From Candidatus Woesearchaeota archaeon (GTDB lineage: Archaea > Nanobdellota > Nanobdellia > Woesearchaeales > ARS49): a stretch of DNA of 5,164 nucleotides. The translations under genes were made by a program, and so were the position numbers. How positions within the stretch are numbered: position 1 is the first letter of the stretch; each line of letters starts with the position of its first letter. Below the pieces are notes generated by a model. It did no database searches, was not told the DNA's origin, and was given only the letters and a program-made list of their open reading frames with translations. Shown piece by piece: positions 4,616 through 5,164 of the stretch. The stretch spans positions 1 to 5,164 of the forward strand of contig JAHFPE010000074.1 in assembly GCA_023261345.1 (NCBI GenBank). The letters run 5' to 3'.

Positions 4616-5164
4616 ATGATACGGGTCGCAATCAACGGATTTGGAAGAATAGGACGACAAGTGCTTCAAGCAGGAATTAATGACCCGAATATTGAATGGG
4701 TTGCAGTAAATGATTTAACCGACACTACAACACTCGCGCATCTACTCAAGTATGATTCAGTGATGGGAAAATTTTCAGGAACAATTGAATGTACAAATGA
4801 CACGTTGATTGTCAATGGAAAAAAGATTAAGGTCTTAGCAGAAAAAGAGCCTGCAAAACTACCGTGGAAAGAGCTAAACATTGATGTTGTCGTGGAGAGC
4901 ACAGGTTTCTTTAGCTCACGAGACGCTGCGAGTTTGCATTTAAAACAAGGAGCGAAAAAAGTTCTCATCACGGCAGTTACAGAAAATGCAGACTTTACTG
5001 TAGTCAAGGGAGTTAATGAACACTTGTATGAAAAGAAAAAGCATCACGTCATTTCAAATGAAAGCTGCACAACAAACTGTCTAGCGCCAGTTGTAAAAGT
5101 GCTCAATGACAACTTTGGTGTCGTTCGCGGATTCATGGTAACTGCACACTCTTATACATCAGAT
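4616..5164 (+). CDS. gap: Glyceraldehyde-3-phosphate dehydrogenase, class I (3' end cut off)
   Basis: The enzyme oxidises glyceraldehyde 3-phosphate to 1,3-bisphosphoglycerate with NAD(P)+ and phosphate in glycolysis, or the reverse in gluconeogenesis. The 183 visible residues include the Rossmann start INGFGRIGR (6-14), VNDLTD (31-36) with Asp33 at the adenosine-ribose site, which favours NAD, ESTGFF (94-99), and the active site SNESCTTNCLAP with catalytic Cys151; His178 in AHSYT is the base. About 335 residues is usual, so roughly 45% is missing beyond the window. This is the bacterial/eukaryotic class I enzyme, not the archaeal class II form, which begins with an INGYGTIGKR-like motif. The usual SAP segment before the catalytic loop is replaced here by TAVT (119-122). 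The ATG start matches relatives exactly and is preceded by a well-spaced TATA box. Confidence 0.95.
   Translation, partial: MIRVAINGFGRIGRQVLQAGINDPNIEWVAVNDLTDTTTLAHLLKYDSVMGKFSGTIECTNDTLIVNGKKIKVLAEKEPAKLPWKELNIDVVVESTGFFSSRDAASLHLKQGAKKVLITAVTENADFTVVKGVNEHLYEKKKHHVISNESCTTNCLAPVVKVLNDNFGVVRGFMVTAHSYTSD

Noticed and set aside
4502..4669. Upstream half of an 83-codon minus-strand frame starting inside gap
   Set aside because: It starts at a TTG within the confident GAPDH coding region with no ribosome binding site; only the part from the ATG at 4501 has promoter support.
1..5164. CRISPR array, insertion sequence or attachment site
   Set aside because: No regularly spaced repeats, transposase motifs or terminal inverted repeats are visible.

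Overview
The window looks archaeal, most likely from an AT-rich, small-genome (DPANN-type) archaeon. The reasons are the archaeal-style RNase HII and a recurring promoter layout: a TATA-like box centred 27-29 bases upstream of a start codon, with no ribosome binding site between them, on at least five genes. That spacing implies leaderless transcripts. The DPANN placement is an inference from gene style only; there is no rRNA in the window.

Layout. At the left edge (1-432, minus strand) are a Doc/Fic-type toxin-like gene and a second, cut-off gene whose start overlaps its end. A compact divergent promoter (about 433-525) contains an exact 11-base inverted repeat of the promoter element. It drives this pair leftwards and, to the right, a 635-residue fused orotate phosphoribosyltransferase / OMP decarboxylase (526-2433). 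That enzyme would perform the last two steps of UMP synthesis in one chain. It faces a convergent minus-strand unit: a single-pass membrane-anchored protein of unknown function (2626-3183), RNase HII (3281-3931), and a small 67-residue protein with an unusually strong Shine-Dalgarno sequence (4046-4249). Each appears to have its own promoter or terminator, so this is probably not one operon.

The 366-base gap 4250-4615 has no clear large gene. It holds a GC-richer island, small hairpins, and a possible 27-codon leaderless ORF on the minus strand. The window ends inside a class I (bacterial-type) glyceraldehyde-3-phosphate dehydrogenase (4616 onward, plus strand), which also has an ideally placed TATA box.

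The genes do not form one pathway: they cover pyrimidine synthesis, RNA-DNA hybrid repair, glycolysis, a toxin-like module and two unknown proteins. The points most worth following are the fused UMP synthase with its long linker and altered PRPP motif, the symmetric divergent promoter with a palindrome over the toxin gene start, the two long hairpins in the minus-strand intergenic regions, and the small genes around 4046-4501. I did not find a convincing wholly new system. The Doc-like gene with its unknown overlapping partner is the nearest candidate.
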